Under the pieces are notes generated by a model. The model did no database searches and was not told where the DNA came from. It saw nothing but the letters and a program-made list of their open reading frames with translations. 64,000 bases of DNA, from positions 744,001 to 808,000 of the forward strand of contig NZ_CP012160.1 in NCBI RefSeq assembly GCF_001187845.1, given 5' to 3'. Below, piece after piece: positions 1 through 8,265 of this stretch. This stretch comes from Octadecabacter temperatus (GTDB taxonomy: Bacteria; Pseudomonadota; Alphaproteobacteria; Rhodobacterales; Rhodobacteraceae). Within the stretch, counting starts at the first letter, position 1; each line of letters starts with the position of its first letter. Position numbers and translations under genes: made by a program.

Positions 1-656
1 GGTTCGTCCGGCATCGCAGGGTGAAAGAACGCAAAACAGCGGCGATCCGGTGGGCTAAGGCGGCGACGCAGGTCGTCCAGATCGTCAATTTCATGGACCG
101 CTTCATAAGCAACAATTTTATCAAGAAGCGAAGCCGGAGCATCCCAGTCGATCTGTTTGAGAACAAGAAAGCCGCGGTTAAACCAGCTGCGCAGTAAAAG
201 CGTAAAGTCGAGATCACTGCGGGCAAGTTCTGGCGCATCTTTCATCAAGCGAAGCAAATCAACGCGCATGTTCACCAGATCCGAGGTGGCCCCGGATGGT
301 TGATTGAGGCGACGCAGCAATTGACGACGCTTCGGCGCGGACTCGTTTGCGACGCTAGCATAGGCTTCGGCGCTCGGGTTGTCGGCGTATTCCGTTGCCA
401 ATTCGGCTAGTTTGCTTGCGTCGATATCCAATTCTTCGTTCATGAATTGAAAGAACGCCAGCTTGTCTTCGTCGCTTGAGGCGCGGTAGCGATCAAGAAT
501 GACCTCGGCCAGCTTTTGACCTGACACTTCGCCCTCTTCGGACAGCAACGCATAACAAAGCTGCGCTGTATCACGCGGGTCGTTGTCCTTGTATTTCACG
601 CGGCTGCGATCAAACAACGTGGACAACATATCTGGAAGAAAGCGATTTCGTTGCAT
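1..656 (-). CDS. Malonyl-CoA decarboxylase, N-terminal part (cut by window edge)
   Basis: Reads leftward off the window; 218 codons are visible from the ATG at 656. The product would convert malonyl-CoA to acetyl-CoA and CO2. The first ~150 residues are the charged helical N-terminal domain (starts MQRNRFLPDML; contains VILDRYRAS and MRVDLLRLM). The catalytic-domain entry follows, ending in CFAFFHPAMPDEP, which resembles the family block before the conserved acyl-transferase-like core. The catalytic His/Ser lie outside the window. The YciI-like gene at 665-1051 lies 8 bp upstream on the same strand, so the two are probably one operon. Family assignment rests on recalled motifs. Confidence 0.8.
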   Translation of the reverse strand, partial: MQRNRFLPDMLSTLFDRSRVKYKDNDPRDTAQLCYALLSEEGEVSGQKLAEVILDRYRASSDEDKLAFFQFMNEELDIDASKLAELATEYADNPSAEAYASVANESAPKRRQLLRRLNQPSGATSDLVNMRVDLLRLMKDAPELARSDLDFTLLLRSWFNRGFLVLKQIDWDAPASLLDKIVAYEAVHEIDDLDDLRRRLSPPDRRCFAFFHPAMPDE

Positions 657-664
657 GGGTGTTC

Positions 665-1051
665 TCAGCTCAATGCTACGCTTTGGGATGACAGCGAAAC
701 GGAAAATGTCAGGCTGCCTTCGTTCACCAGCCATTTGCGGATTTCATAGGCACGTGCGCCGACCTTATGCATTGGATCATTGTCAGCAATGCTTCGGGCA
801 GCATCCAGATCAGCCGCGCGGTAAATGATCATACCCTCAGCTTCCATCAGATCGCCGGTCTCGTCCGAAACGGGGCCAGCCATAACCAAAGCGCCAGCAT
901 CTTCCATCTTCTTTTGGTAGGCGAGGTGGTCGGGCAGGGTGGCCTTCACCAAACCCATGTCGCTAGTGGGTCGCGTGCGCACGACAAACAACTCCATCGC
1001 AAGCGATCCGCGTTCCTTCGCTTCACTCTTATATTCTTCCCATTTTGGCAT
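665..1051 (-). CDS. YciI-like (YCII domain) protein
   Basis: 128 residues. The frame is open further upstream, but the ATG at 1051 is preceded by an AGAGGAG ribosome binding site nine bases away, so I start there. The core (about residues 20-105) has the ferredoxin-like YCII pattern: MELFVVRTRP, then DHLAYQKKMEDAGALVMAGP with the family His-Leu and Gly-Pro positions, then a late AARSIADNDPMHKVGA segment like the DP-F-AGL block of YciI proteins. Such proteins are small putative enzymes or binding proteins of uncertain role. The C-terminal ~20 residues are a serine-rich tail outside the domain. It probably shares a transcript with the malonyl-CoA decarboxylase gene that follows. Confidence 0.75.
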   Translation of the reverse strand: MPKWEEYKSEAKERGSLAMELFVVRTRPTSDMGLVKATLPDHLAYQKKMEDAGALVMAGPVSDETGDLMEAEGMIIYRAADLDAARSIADNDPMHKVGARAYEIRKWLVNEGSLTFSVSLSSQSVALS

Positions 1052-1177
1052 AGACTCAGGCTCCTCTGTTGCGCCGACCCTAACGCGAGTCTGGCGCACT
1101 GCAAATAAAAAATCGATTTTATTGGACAAGAGGCAAAAATCACGACACTTTTGTGAAAAGCGAATCTGGGAGAATTC

Positions 1178-1837
1178 ATGGAAGACGGCATATCACTTGA
1201 AAGCATGCGGGCCGCGGCACAGGACGACGTTCGTGCATTGCGCAGTGAAATCACAACATTGACGGATGCACAGATCGGGTTGATCTTGACCAAGGCACGT
1301 TCGCACTATGCGTGGACGGATAAGCCAGTGTCAGATGATTTACTGCACAAGATCTTCGACATCATGAAGATGGGCCCTACAAGCATGAACACCTGCCCAA
1401 GCAGGATCATCTTCGTGCGCTCGCAAGCAGGCAAGGAACGGTTGGCCAAATCGTTGAAACCCGCAAACGTGCCGAAAGTCATGAACGCACAGGTCACCGC
1501 GATTATCGCCTATGACGTGAATTTCTGGGAGGAACTGCCAAAACTGTTTCCCCATGAGGACCGCCGCCCGCATTTCAAAGATAAGCCCGCACACAGCGAA
1601 GACACTGCCTACCGCAATTCAACCCTGCAAGGCGCGTACTTCATGATCGCTGCGCGTGCGCTGGGCCTTGATATCGGGGCTATCTCTGGTTTCGACAATG
1701 CGGTTGTTGATGAAGAATTCTTTGCCGGAACGAGCGTTAAATCGAACTTCTTGTGCAACCTTGGCTATGCGGACGAAGCCGCATTGTTCCAGCGGTTGCC
1801 ACGGTTCGATTTCGACGACGTTTGCGAAATAGTTTGA
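1178..1837 (+). CDS. RutE/HadB-type nitroreductase family protein (malonic semialdehyde reductase-like)
   Basis: 219 residues, FMN-dependent nitroreductase fold. The RutE-like subfamily is suggested by the early TDKPVSDDLLHKIFDIMK helix, the GPTSMNTCPSRIIFV flavin-binding block (about residues 68-82), the NSTLQGAYFMIAARALGLDIGAISGF segment and the C-terminal NFLCNLGYAD motif. RutE reduces malonic semialdehyde to 3-hydroxypropionate in pyrimidine breakdown; no other Rut gene is seen here, so the substrate is open. GGGAGA lies six bases before the ATG. It begins a plus-strand run: osmC 18 bp downstream, then the TRAP genes. A malonyl-CoA decarboxylase on the other side may hint at three-carbon acid metabolism. 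Confidence 0.75.
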   Translation: MEDGISLESMRAAAQDDVRALRSEITTLTDAQIGLILTKARSHYAWTDKPVSDDLLHKIFDIMKMGPTSMNTCPSRIIFVRSQAGKERLAKSLKPANVPKVMNAQVTAIIAYDVNFWEELPKLFPHEDRRPHFKDKPAHSEDTAYRNSTLQGAYFMIAARALGLDIGAISGFDNAVVDEEFFAGTSVKSNFLCNLGYADEAALFQRLPRFDFDDVCEIV

Positions 1838-1855
1838 TCAAAGGGGCTAATTGAT

Positions 1856-2314
1856 ATGGCGATTAAAATGAAAACCACCGTCACAACAACGGTCAAAGCG
1901 GAGTGCATGTCGCATTCACTGACCAAGGTGACGACGCGCGATGTGTCTATGTTGATAGATGAACCAAAGGAGCGTCACGGTACCAATCTGGGCCCGTCGC
2001 CGACGGAAACGGCGCTGGCGGCCTTGGCGGGTTGCACCAACACGATTGGCCAAAAGTGTGCTGCCAAGCTTGGCATCGACATCGGCAATTTGGACGTCAC
2101 CGTGAAATGCAAACTAAATAAGCTCGGCGTTATGCTGATCGAAGAACTGGAAAACCCGTTCGAACAAATTGATTTAACCATCATCGCAGATGGCCCCGCG
2201 TCGGAGGAGGAACTGGCGCAAGTGGCTGAAGAAACTGCGAAATACTGTGCAGTATCGAAGTTATTTAAAAGCGCAGGGACGGTTATCAACCAGGACTGGC
2301 GCACTGCCAGTTAA
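1856..2314 (+). CDS. OsmC family protein
   Basis: 152 residues, full length for an OsmC/Ohr-type thiol peroxidase domain. Both redox cysteines are visible: C60 in ALAALAGCTN and C131 in KYCAVSKLF, the usual spacing for the hydroperoxide-reducing pair. The segment GPSPTETALAALAGC is the long central helix that carries the first cysteine. Such proteins reduce organic hydroperoxides in the cytoplasm. The gene sits 18 bp after the nitroreductase and 22 bp before the TRAP binding-protein gene, so it is part of the same run. Several catabolic islands include an OsmC gene; protection from oxidised intermediates is an inference. Confidence 0.85.
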   Translation: MAIKMKTTVTTTVKAECMSHSLTKVTTRDVSMLIDEPKERHGTNLGPSPTETALAALAGCTNTIGQKCAAKLGIDIGNLDVTVKCKLNKLGVMLIEELENPFEQIDLTIIADGPASEEELAQVAEETAKYCAVSKLFKSAGTVINQDWRTAS

Positions 2315-2336
2315 CTAAAACCAAGGGAGAGAGACT

Positions 2337-3425
2337 ATGACTTTTACAAGAAGAGTTGCCCTCGCGGCAGGCGTTGCGGTCGGTTTGACCGGCGCAATGG
2401 GAGGAGCCGCCTCGGCTCAGGAAACCATCAACCTGACAGCCATCGACGGCTACCCAGAGCGCTCAATGTGGGTTGCTGAGTTTTCCGGCTTTTTCATTCC
2501 ACGTGTGGATGAACTGCTGGCAGAGTCAGGCAACTATCAGATCGAATGGATGGAAGCCTACGGCGGCCAGATCGTAAAGCCACGCGGGGTGTTGGAGGGC
2601 ATCAAGCTGGGTCTTGGCGATATCGGTATCGTGACCACAATTTTCCACAGCTCTGCGCTGCCATCACAAGGTATTTCGGCCGTAACGCCGTTCGTATCTT
2701 CTGATGCACGCGTCGTAGCACAAGCCGTGGACGAAATTGCACGTGAATTCCCGCAGATGCAGGCTGAACTTGCTGCTGAAAACCAGGTCTATCTGGCAAC
2801 AGGCGTTGTTCTGGACACCTATCAGATGTTCTCAACCGAGCCGCTGAATTCCTTGTCTGACCTTGAAGGTCTGAAGGTTGCTGGCGCGGGTTATAACCTG
2901 CGTTACCTTGAAGGTATTCCAGGTGCGGCTGGTGTTCGTGGCGGTCTGCCAGATTTCTACAACATGCTGCAAACAGGCGTTGTTGAAGCGGCGATGACAT
3001 GGCCGGAAGCTGCGAAAACGTTCAACTTTGTAGAAGTTGCACCTTACATGCTTCAGGCGGACCTTGGGGCAGTGAACTCCAAAACGGTGACAGTGAATGC
3101 TGACGTTTGGGAAGGACTTCCTGATGAGGTCAAAGAGGTCCTGCAGGCGGTTTCGATCGAATATCGTGACCACGTAGCAGGTATCGCAATGGATCGCGCT
3201 GAAGAGTCCCGTCAGGCTTACATTGACGCTGGTGGCACAATCGTCGTGATGAGCCCAGAAGAACGTCAGGCTTGGGCTGACAGCATGCCAAACATCGCCG
3301 CTGAATGGGCGCAAGGTTTGGACACTGCTGGTGCACCCGGTTCCGACATGCTGAACGCATACATGGGCAAGCTGGCTGATGCTGGCTTTACACCGTTGCG
3401 CGACTGGGCAGTTGAACTCGAGTAA
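2337..3425 (+). CDS. TRAP transporter substrate-binding protein (DctP family)
   Basis: 362 residues. The first ~27 form a Sec signal peptide (TRRVALAAGVAVG hydrophobic core, cleavage after ASA). The mature protein has the DctP two-lobe pattern: GGQIVKPRGVLEGIKLGLGDIG in lobe 1, LSDLEGLKVAGAGYNLRYLEGIPGA (the loop with the carboxylate-binding arginine), and YNMLQTGVVEAAMTWPEAAKTF in lobe 2. It would capture an organic acid anion in the periplasm for the two membrane subunits that follow directly. GGGAGAG precedes the ATG. The ligand is unknown; the next gene after the permeases is a ring-cleavage dioxygenase, so an aromatic or hydroxy-acid ligand is plausible. Confidence 0.9.
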   Translation: MTFTRRVALAAGVAVGLTGAMGGAASAQETINLTAIDGYPERSMWVAEFSGFFIPRVDELLAESGNYQIEWMEAYGGQIVKPRGVLEGIKLGLGDIGIVTTIFHSSALPSQGISAVTPFVSSDARVVAQAVDEIAREFPQMQAELAAENQVYLATGVVLDTYQMFSTEPLNSLSDLEGLKVAGAGYNLRYLEGIPGAAGVRGGLPDFYNMLQTGVVEAAMTWPEAAKTFNFVEVAPYMLQADLGAVNSKTVTVNADVWEGLPDEVKEVLQAVSIEYRDHVAGIAMDRAEESRQAYIDAGGTIVVMSPEERQAWADSMPNIAAEWAQGLDTAGAPGSDMLNAYMGKLADAGFTPLRDWAVELE

Positions 3426-3453
3426 TCGAACTCTAGATAAGTGAGTGTTGAAA

Positions 3454-4083
3454 ATGATCGTCACGGGTCTTCGAAAAATTGAAAGTTGGGTCGTGGCGGT
3501 CGCGATAGTTGCCAATGTCAGCGGTGCGTTTGTGCTGCTGTCATTGGTGGCCATCATGAACGTCGACGTTGTGTCACGAAATTTGTTTAACGCGCCTTTT
3601 AGAGGTGTCGTAGAGGTCGTTGTCTTTTCATTGGCATTGATTGTTTTCTTGCAGCTTCCAGATGTTGTTCGCACGGGGCGCTTGACGCGGTCTGACGGGT
3701 TTTTGGGGCTGTTACGCACCCATAGGCCACGACTTGGCGACGCGCTAACGCGTGTTCTGGACGGCATTGCATTCTTGTTCATGTGCCTGATCGTTTGGAC
3801 GGTCTGGCCCGAATTTACCGAAAGTTTTGAAAGCTGCCATTTCTTTACCCCACCTGAATTCGGTGCGCCTGCGACTGGTAATTTGTGGGTCGATTTCAAA
3901 ACGGCGCTTGGGCGCTGCGATTACTTCGGCACACCAGGAATCTTGCAGGCCCCTTGGTGGCCTGTCCGTCTTGCCATTGCGTTTGGCTGTGCTTGGGCGG
4001 CGATCCTGTTCTTCTTCAAGACCATATTGGGCGACACACAAGACACACGGCACGTAACTGCCCAAACGAGCGGAGAAGAATAA
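3454..4083 (+). CDS. TRAP transporter small permease (DctQ family)
   Basis: 209 residues from the ATG at 3454; an in-frame GTG at 3445 is a possible earlier start and neither has a clear ribosome binding site. Membrane segments are visible at about residues 15-45, 50-75, 105-125 and 175-198, the four-helix DctQ layout. The motif NVDVVSRNLFNAPFRGVVEVVVFSLALIV is typical of the second helix region. Between helices 3 and 4 there is a long polar insert (about 45 residues, with C, H, W and DY positions) that makes this subunit longer than the usual ~160-190 residues. Located between the binding protein and the large permease, 3 bp before the latter. Confidence 0.88.
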   Translation: MIVTGLRKIESWVVAVAIVANVSGAFVLLSLVAIMNVDVVSRNLFNAPFRGVVEVVVFSLALIVFLQLPDVVRTGRLTRSDGFLGLLRTHRPRLGDALTRVLDGIAFLFMCLIVWTVWPEFTESFESCHFFTPPEFGAPATGNLWVDFKTALGRCDYFGTPGILQAPWWPVRLAIAFGCAWAAILFFFKTILGDTQDTRHVTAQTSGEE

Positions 4084-4086
4084 ACC

Positions 4087-5394
4087 ATGGATCCGTTAAC
4101 AATTGGTATGCTGTCGGTCGGTGCGATCGTCATTCTGGTCTACCTTGGCCTTTATATTCCTGTCGCGCTGGGCCTCGTGTCCTTCGTCTCGATCTGGATA
4201 ATGTCGGGGAAATCGATCCTCGCGTTTAACTTCTTGAAAGTCGCTGTGGGGGACGGGGTTACCGAATACAACTTCGCCACCATCCCGCTGTTCACGCTGA
4301 TGGGGCTACTTGTGTCCAAGGCCCGATTAGGCAGGGACATTTATGATGTAATGAATTCGGCCTTCCGCAAAGTGCTAGCCGGCATCGGTATGGCAACTGT
4401 TGGTGCCAACGCCGTTTTCGCGGCGATCACCGGATCGTCCATCGCGTCTGCGTCCGTGTTTACCAAAATCTCTGTGCCTGAGATGCTGCGCTACAACTAC
4501 AACAAACGTTTTGCCGTTGGCGTTGTGGCGGGTTCGTCCGTGTTGGGCATGATCATTCCGCCATCCGCGATGTTGATCATATATTCTTTCGTGGCGGAAC
4601 AATCCGTTGGGGACATGTTCCTTGCTGGTATCATTCCTGGCTTGATCCTAACAGGTGTCTACGTCGCAGCGATCTACGTCATGGCGCGGGCATGGCCGTC
4701 ATATATCGGCGAGAACATCAGCACGGAAGAGCTTCCGGCGATGCCGCGCGATGAAATGATCCGCAAGACATGGCCCGTAGCATCCCTGATCATCTTGGTC
4801 CTTGGTGGCATCTACACGGGTTGGTTAACACCCGTTGAGGCAGGGGCGGCTGGCGCATCTCTGGCCTTGATCGTGGCTTTAGTACGACGTTCGATATCAT
4901 GGCCGGATTTCTGGCGCACATTGGTTGAGACAGGCCACATCACAGCGGCGATTTTGTTGCTGATTACGATGGCGTCTTTCTACAGCCGAATGCTGGGTTA
5001 CGCGGGCTTGCCCAACCAGCTTGATGCGTTGTTGCAGTCTTGGGACATGTCGTTCTTCCAGATCATGCTGATCTATGTGGTGTTGATGTTGGTTCTGGGC
5101 ACATTGCTGGACACGGCGTCGATCATTCTGATCGTCGTGCCATTGTTCATCACACTGATTGAAAGCATGGGACTCAGCCTTGTGTGGTTCGGCATTGTGA
5201 CGGTTATCGGTGCTGAAATCGGCCTGTTAACGCCACCGCTTGGCATCTCGTGTTTCGTCATTAAGAGCACGTTGAATAATCCCAACATCACTCTCAAAGA
5301 CGTGTTCCTTGGGTCGTTCCCGTTCGCGGTTCTTATGCTTTTGGTTCTGATCCTATTGATCCAATACCCAGTCCTTTCCACCGCCTTAATTTAG
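4087..5394 (+). CDS. TRAP transporter large permease (DctM family)
   Basis: 435 residues, normal size for DctM, with about 12 hydrophobic helices. Family blocks visible: ATIPLFTLMGLLVSKA, GSSIASASVFTKISVPEMLRYNYNKRFAVGVVAGSSVLGMIIPPSAMLIIY, GWLTPVEAGAAGA and IGLLTPPLGISCFV. It forms the sodium-driven translocation path with the preceding DctQ protein and receives ligand from the protein encoded at 2337-3425. The spacing of 3 bp after dctQ implies translational coupling. The dioxygenase gene starts 20 bp downstream, which ties the transported compound to the ring-cleavage step. Confidence 0.93.
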   Translation: MDPLTIGMLSVGAIVILVYLGLYIPVALGLVSFVSIWIMSGKSILAFNFLKVAVGDGVTEYNFATIPLFTLMGLLVSKARLGRDIYDVMNSAFRKVLAGIGMATVGANAVFAAITGSSIASASVFTKISVPEMLRYNYNKRFAVGVVAGSSVLGMIIPPSAMLIIYSFVAEQSVGDMFLAGIIPGLILTGVYVAAIYVMARAWPSYIGENISTEELPAMPRDEMIRKTWPVASLIILVLGGIYTGWLTPVEAGAAGASLALIVALVRRSISWPDFWRTLVETGHITAAILLLITMASFYSRMLGYAGLPNQLDALLQSWDMSFFQIMLIYVVLMLVLGTLLDTASIILIVVPLFITLIESMGLSLVWFGIVTVIGAEIGLLTPPLGISCFVIKSTLNNPNITLKDVFLGSFPFAVLMLLVLILLIQYPVLSTALI

Positions 5395-5413
5395 CGTCAG
5401 GAGCGCTATTCAA

Positions 5414-6289
5414 ATGAAGAATGTCAGCATCGATACAATCACTCAGGCCTTTTTGGACTACTGCGGCGATGACACCGATCCACGCACAATGTTTGTCCTT
5501 CAAAAAATGGTCGAGCATATGCATGCCTTCGCGAAGGAAACCGAACTGACCCATGCAGAATGGGCGCGGGGGCTGAAGTTCCTGACAGATGCCGGAAAGA
5601 TCACCGACGATGAGCGCAACGAGTTCGTTCTGATTTCAGACGTCACGGGCATGTCCTCACTTGTAGATATGATCGGGTCACAACATGGCGGCACCTCCTC
5701 AAGCGTGTTGGGGCCGTTCCATTCCGTTGGTGCGCCGCTTTTGCCAGTGGGCGGGGATCTTAAGAAAGATAACGACGGCACGACTGTCGTGATTGAAGGC
5801 CATGTGCGTGATATCGATGGCAACCCTGTTGAAGGCGCTGTGATCGAGTTGTGGCAGACCGCCGAAAACGGCCTCTACTATTCGCAAGACGGCGGGCAAG
5901 ACGATTTCAACCTGTGTTGTTCCATGAAAACCGGACCGGATGGTCGATACGCGATGACCACAGTGAAACCCGCCCCTTACAAGGTGCCGGATGACGGCCC
6001 CGTAGGGGAATTGTTCCGCGCCACAGGTCGCACGCCTTGGCGTCCGTCACACCTGCATTTCATAGTTCAGGCCGATGGCCTAAAATCTTTGGTCACCGAA
6101 GTCTTTGCCAATGGTGACCCTTACTTGGACAAAGACGCGGTATTTGGCGTGCGCTCCGACTTGATCATGGACTACGTCGAAACCTCAGACCTCGACGCGC
6201 TTCCAGATGATCTAGAAGTCGGACGCGATGTCACACTGCCCTATTACAAGGTTGATTTCGATTTCACCCTTGTCTCTGAACCTAATTAA
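5414..6289 (+). CDS. Intradiol ring-cleavage dioxygenase (hydroxyquinol/catechol 1,2-dioxygenase-like)
   Basis: 291 residues, the length of hydroxyquinol 1,2-dioxygenases. Residues 1-95 form the helical N-terminal dimerisation domain. The catalytic beta-domain carries all four non-haem Fe(III) ligands: Y155 (in NGLYYSQ), Y189 (in APYKVPDDGPVGEL), H213 and H215 (in RPSHLHF). The enzyme splits a 1,2-dihydroxy aromatic between the two hydroxyls to a cis,cis-muconate or, from hydroxyquinol, maleylacetate. Threonine replaces the more common His in GRTPW. It sits between the TRAP permease and a LeuA-like enzyme. No maleylacetate reductase is seen nearby, so the substrate and the downstream route are unsettled. 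Confidence 0.88.
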   Translation: MKNVSIDTITQAFLDYCGDDTDPRTMFVLQKMVEHMHAFAKETELTHAEWARGLKFLTDAGKITDDERNEFVLISDVTGMSSLVDMIGSQHGGTSSSVLGPFHSVGAPLLPVGGDLKKDNDGTTVVIEGHVRDIDGNPVEGAVIELWQTAENGLYYSQDGGQDDFNLCCSMKTGPDGRYAMTTVKPAPYKVPDDGPVGELFRATGRTPWRPSHLHFIVQADGLKSLVTEVFANGDPYLDKDAVFGVRSDLIMDYVETSDLDALPDDLEVGRDVTLPYYKVDFDFTLVSEPN

Positions 6290-6314
6290 TTTCTGACCCC
6301 GAGAGGAACATCCT

Positions 6315-7526
6315 ATGCGCGAAACACATTTAGAAGACGGTAAGTGGTGGGTCAGCCCGTACAATTTCGAACCGAGCGTCCGTGAAAGCCTGAACCTGCC
6401 AGAAAAGGTTGAAATTCACGACGCGACCCTGCGTGACGGTGAACAGACGCCCGGCGTCGTATTCTCTGTCGATGATAAGATCGAAATCGCGACCAAGCTG
6501 GACGAGCTTGGCGTTGACCGGATCGAAGCTGGCATGCCAGCCGTGTCACCGGACGATGTGACAGCGATCAAAGAGATATCTAAGCTGGGCTTGAAGTCCA
6601 AGATTTTCACCTTTGCGCGTGCCATGAAGACCGACATTGATCTGGCGATTGAATGCGGTGCCGATGGTGTTGTGATCGAAGTACCAATTGGCTACCCGAA
6701 ACTGGTTACCCAGTTCGGTTGGACATGGCGTGATGTTGCGGAAAAGACCGCGCCGATCATCAAATATGCCAAAGACAACGGGTTGCATGCGCTGTTTTTC
6801 CCATACGACACAACGCGCGCACGCAAGGATGACCTGACAAACCTGTGCAATTACATTATGGATCACACTGCGCCGGATTCCATCGGCATCGTGGACACCA
6901 TGGGCTGTGCAACACCTGAAGCGATCAAACATATGGTTCGCTGGGTGAATGACATGACGGGTCTGCCGATCGAAATTCACACACACAACGATTTCGGCAT
7001 GGGCGTCGCCACTGAATTGGCGGCTGTTACGGCTGGTGCGAACTGTGTGCACTCATGCGCCAACGGTTTGGGCGAACGCACAGGTAACGCGGCCCTCGAA
7101 GAACTGATGATGGGTCTACACCTGCTGTATGGCTACGACACCAACTACAAGCTCGACAAAATTCCAGAGCTCGCCGAGATGATCGCGCAGAAATCCAACA
7201 TCCCAATCGCGCGCAATAAGCCTGTTTTGGGCCACGGTAACTTCATCCGTGAATCCGGTATTGGCATCAACTATGTCATGAACGATCCGCTGGTCATGTT
7301 CGCAACGCACCCGTCCCTTACTGGGAAACTGGGTGAAGTTGTTCTCGGTAAGAAGTCCGGTAAGGCGTCCATCATCTATAAAATGGGTGAAATGGGTCTG
7401 GGCGAACTCGACGACGACACGATCGGTGCTATCTTGGCTGAAGTGAAGGCTGCAGGCATCGCAAAGCGTGACGTTCTTACCAACGATGAGTTCGCAAATA
7501 TTGTTGCTGCGATGACGAAAAAATAA
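6315..7526 (+). CDS. HMGL-like/DRE-TIM condensing enzyme (2-isopropylmalate/homocitrate synthase-like)
   Basis: 403 residues. It has the DRE-TIM metallolyase barrel: HDATLRDGEQTPGV with catalytic R40-D41-E43, the IEAGMPAVSP strand, and metal-binding H222-x-H224-N-D in IHTHNDFGMG, followed by ANCVHSCANGLGERTGNAALEEL. This class normally condenses acetyl-CoA with a 2-oxo acid. The C-terminal ~100 residues form the short linker subdomain; the large leucine-type regulatory domain of LeuA is absent, as in homocitrate synthases and CimA-like enzymes. No leuB, leuCD or lysine pathway genes are nearby. With a ring-cleavage enzyme upstream and a GntR gene downstream, a catabolic (perhaps lyase-direction) role is likely but unproven. 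Confidence 0.8.
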   Translation: MRETHLEDGKWWVSPYNFEPSVRESLNLPEKVEIHDATLRDGEQTPGVVFSVDDKIEIATKLDELGVDRIEAGMPAVSPDDVTAIKEISKLGLKSKIFTFARAMKTDIDLAIECGADGVVIEVPIGYPKLVTQFGWTWRDVAEKTAPIIKYAKDNGLHALFFPYDTTRARKDDLTNLCNYIMDHTAPDSIGIVDTMGCATPEAIKHMVRWVNDMTGLPIEIHTHNDFGMGVATELAAVTAGANCVHSCANGLGERTGNAALEELMMGLHLLYGYDTNYKLDKIPELAEMIAQKSNIPIARNKPVLGHGNFIRESGIGINYVMNDPLVMFATHPSLTGKLGEVVLGKKSGKASIIYKMGEMGLGELDDDTIGAILAEVKAAGIAKRDVLTNDEFANIVAAMTKK

Positions 7527-7541
7527 GGTTATGACGCGCGC

Positions 7542-8210
7542 ATGAATATAAGTTTGAACCAGAGCCAGACGCCATCCGAGGGATCAGCCACGAAGCTTGC
7601 GTATAACAAGCTGCGTGATTTGATCCTGACCGGTGATCTAGCGCCTGGCGAGAAACTTAAGATTGATAGATTGCGTGACTTGCTTGGAACGGGGGCATCC
7701 CCGATCCGCGAAGCGCTCAGCTTGCTGGTGTCCGACCAATTGGTCGTTCGCCACGAGCAGCGTGGTTTTCGTGCTGCTGAAACCAGCCGTGAGAACTTTC
7801 AAGAAATTTTGACGCTGCGCTGTTCGCTGGAAAGCATGGCGTTGCGTCAAAGTATGGCCAACACTACGGAAGAATGGATTGAGAACCTCGTGGTTGTTCA
7901 CCACCGTATGACGCGGCTTCAGGCGGAGCGATCTGAGGCATTCGAACATCAGCACAAGCTCTTCCACATGGAGCTGATCGGCAATTGCCAATCCCCATTG
8001 TTGTTGCGGTTTTGTGGCCAGCTATACGACCTTAACATTCGCTACAGGTATCTTGCTGGCCGCTCGTCAGATTATAAGGGCCGCATGGTCGATGATGAGC
8101 ATCGCCAAATTCTAGATGCGGTGATTGCGAAAGATAGCGATGCGGCGGCGGCACTTTTGGTGTCGCACTATGAGCGGACAGGCGCATTTCTGAAGGACTA
8201 CATCGACTAA
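7542..8210 (+). CDS. GntR family transcriptional regulator, FadR/FCD type (island A)
   Basis: 222 residues. Residues 18-85 are the GntR winged helix (KLAYNKLRDLILTGDLAPGE, SPIREALSLLVSD, and a wing with RGFR). Residues 95-215 form the all-helical FCD ligand-binding domain, with candidate metal or ligand residues in LRCSLES, FHMELIGNC and DDEHRQILDAV. It starts 15 bp after the condensing-enzyme gene on the same strand, so it probably closes the nitroreductase-to-HMGL operon and autoregulates it through a pathway intermediate. I found no repeated palindrome that clearly serves it. A plausible start is fixed by the lack of any other in-frame ATG nearby. Confidence 0.88.
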   Translation: MNISLNQSQTPSEGSATKLAYNKLRDLILTGDLAPGEKLKIDRLRDLLGTGASPIREALSLLVSDQLVVRHEQRGFRAAETSRENFQEILTLRCSLESMALRQSMANTTEEWIENLVVVHHRMTRLQAERSEAFEHQHKLFHMELIGNCQSPLLLRFCGQLYDLNIRYRYLAGRSSDYKGRMVDDEHRQILDAVIAKDSDAAAALLVSHYERTGAFLKDYID

Positions 8211-8265
8211 TTGTCGTGATGTCCCGACGCGTAAGGTCGAGCAGTCCTCTAGCAATATGGCCGCG

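Noticed and set aside
2832-3899. A 355-codon open frame antisense to the TRAP dctP and dctQ genes
   Set aside because: It is the mirror of two well-supported genes, has no family resemblance, and is rich in Thr/Asn/Ser as expected of an antisense frame.
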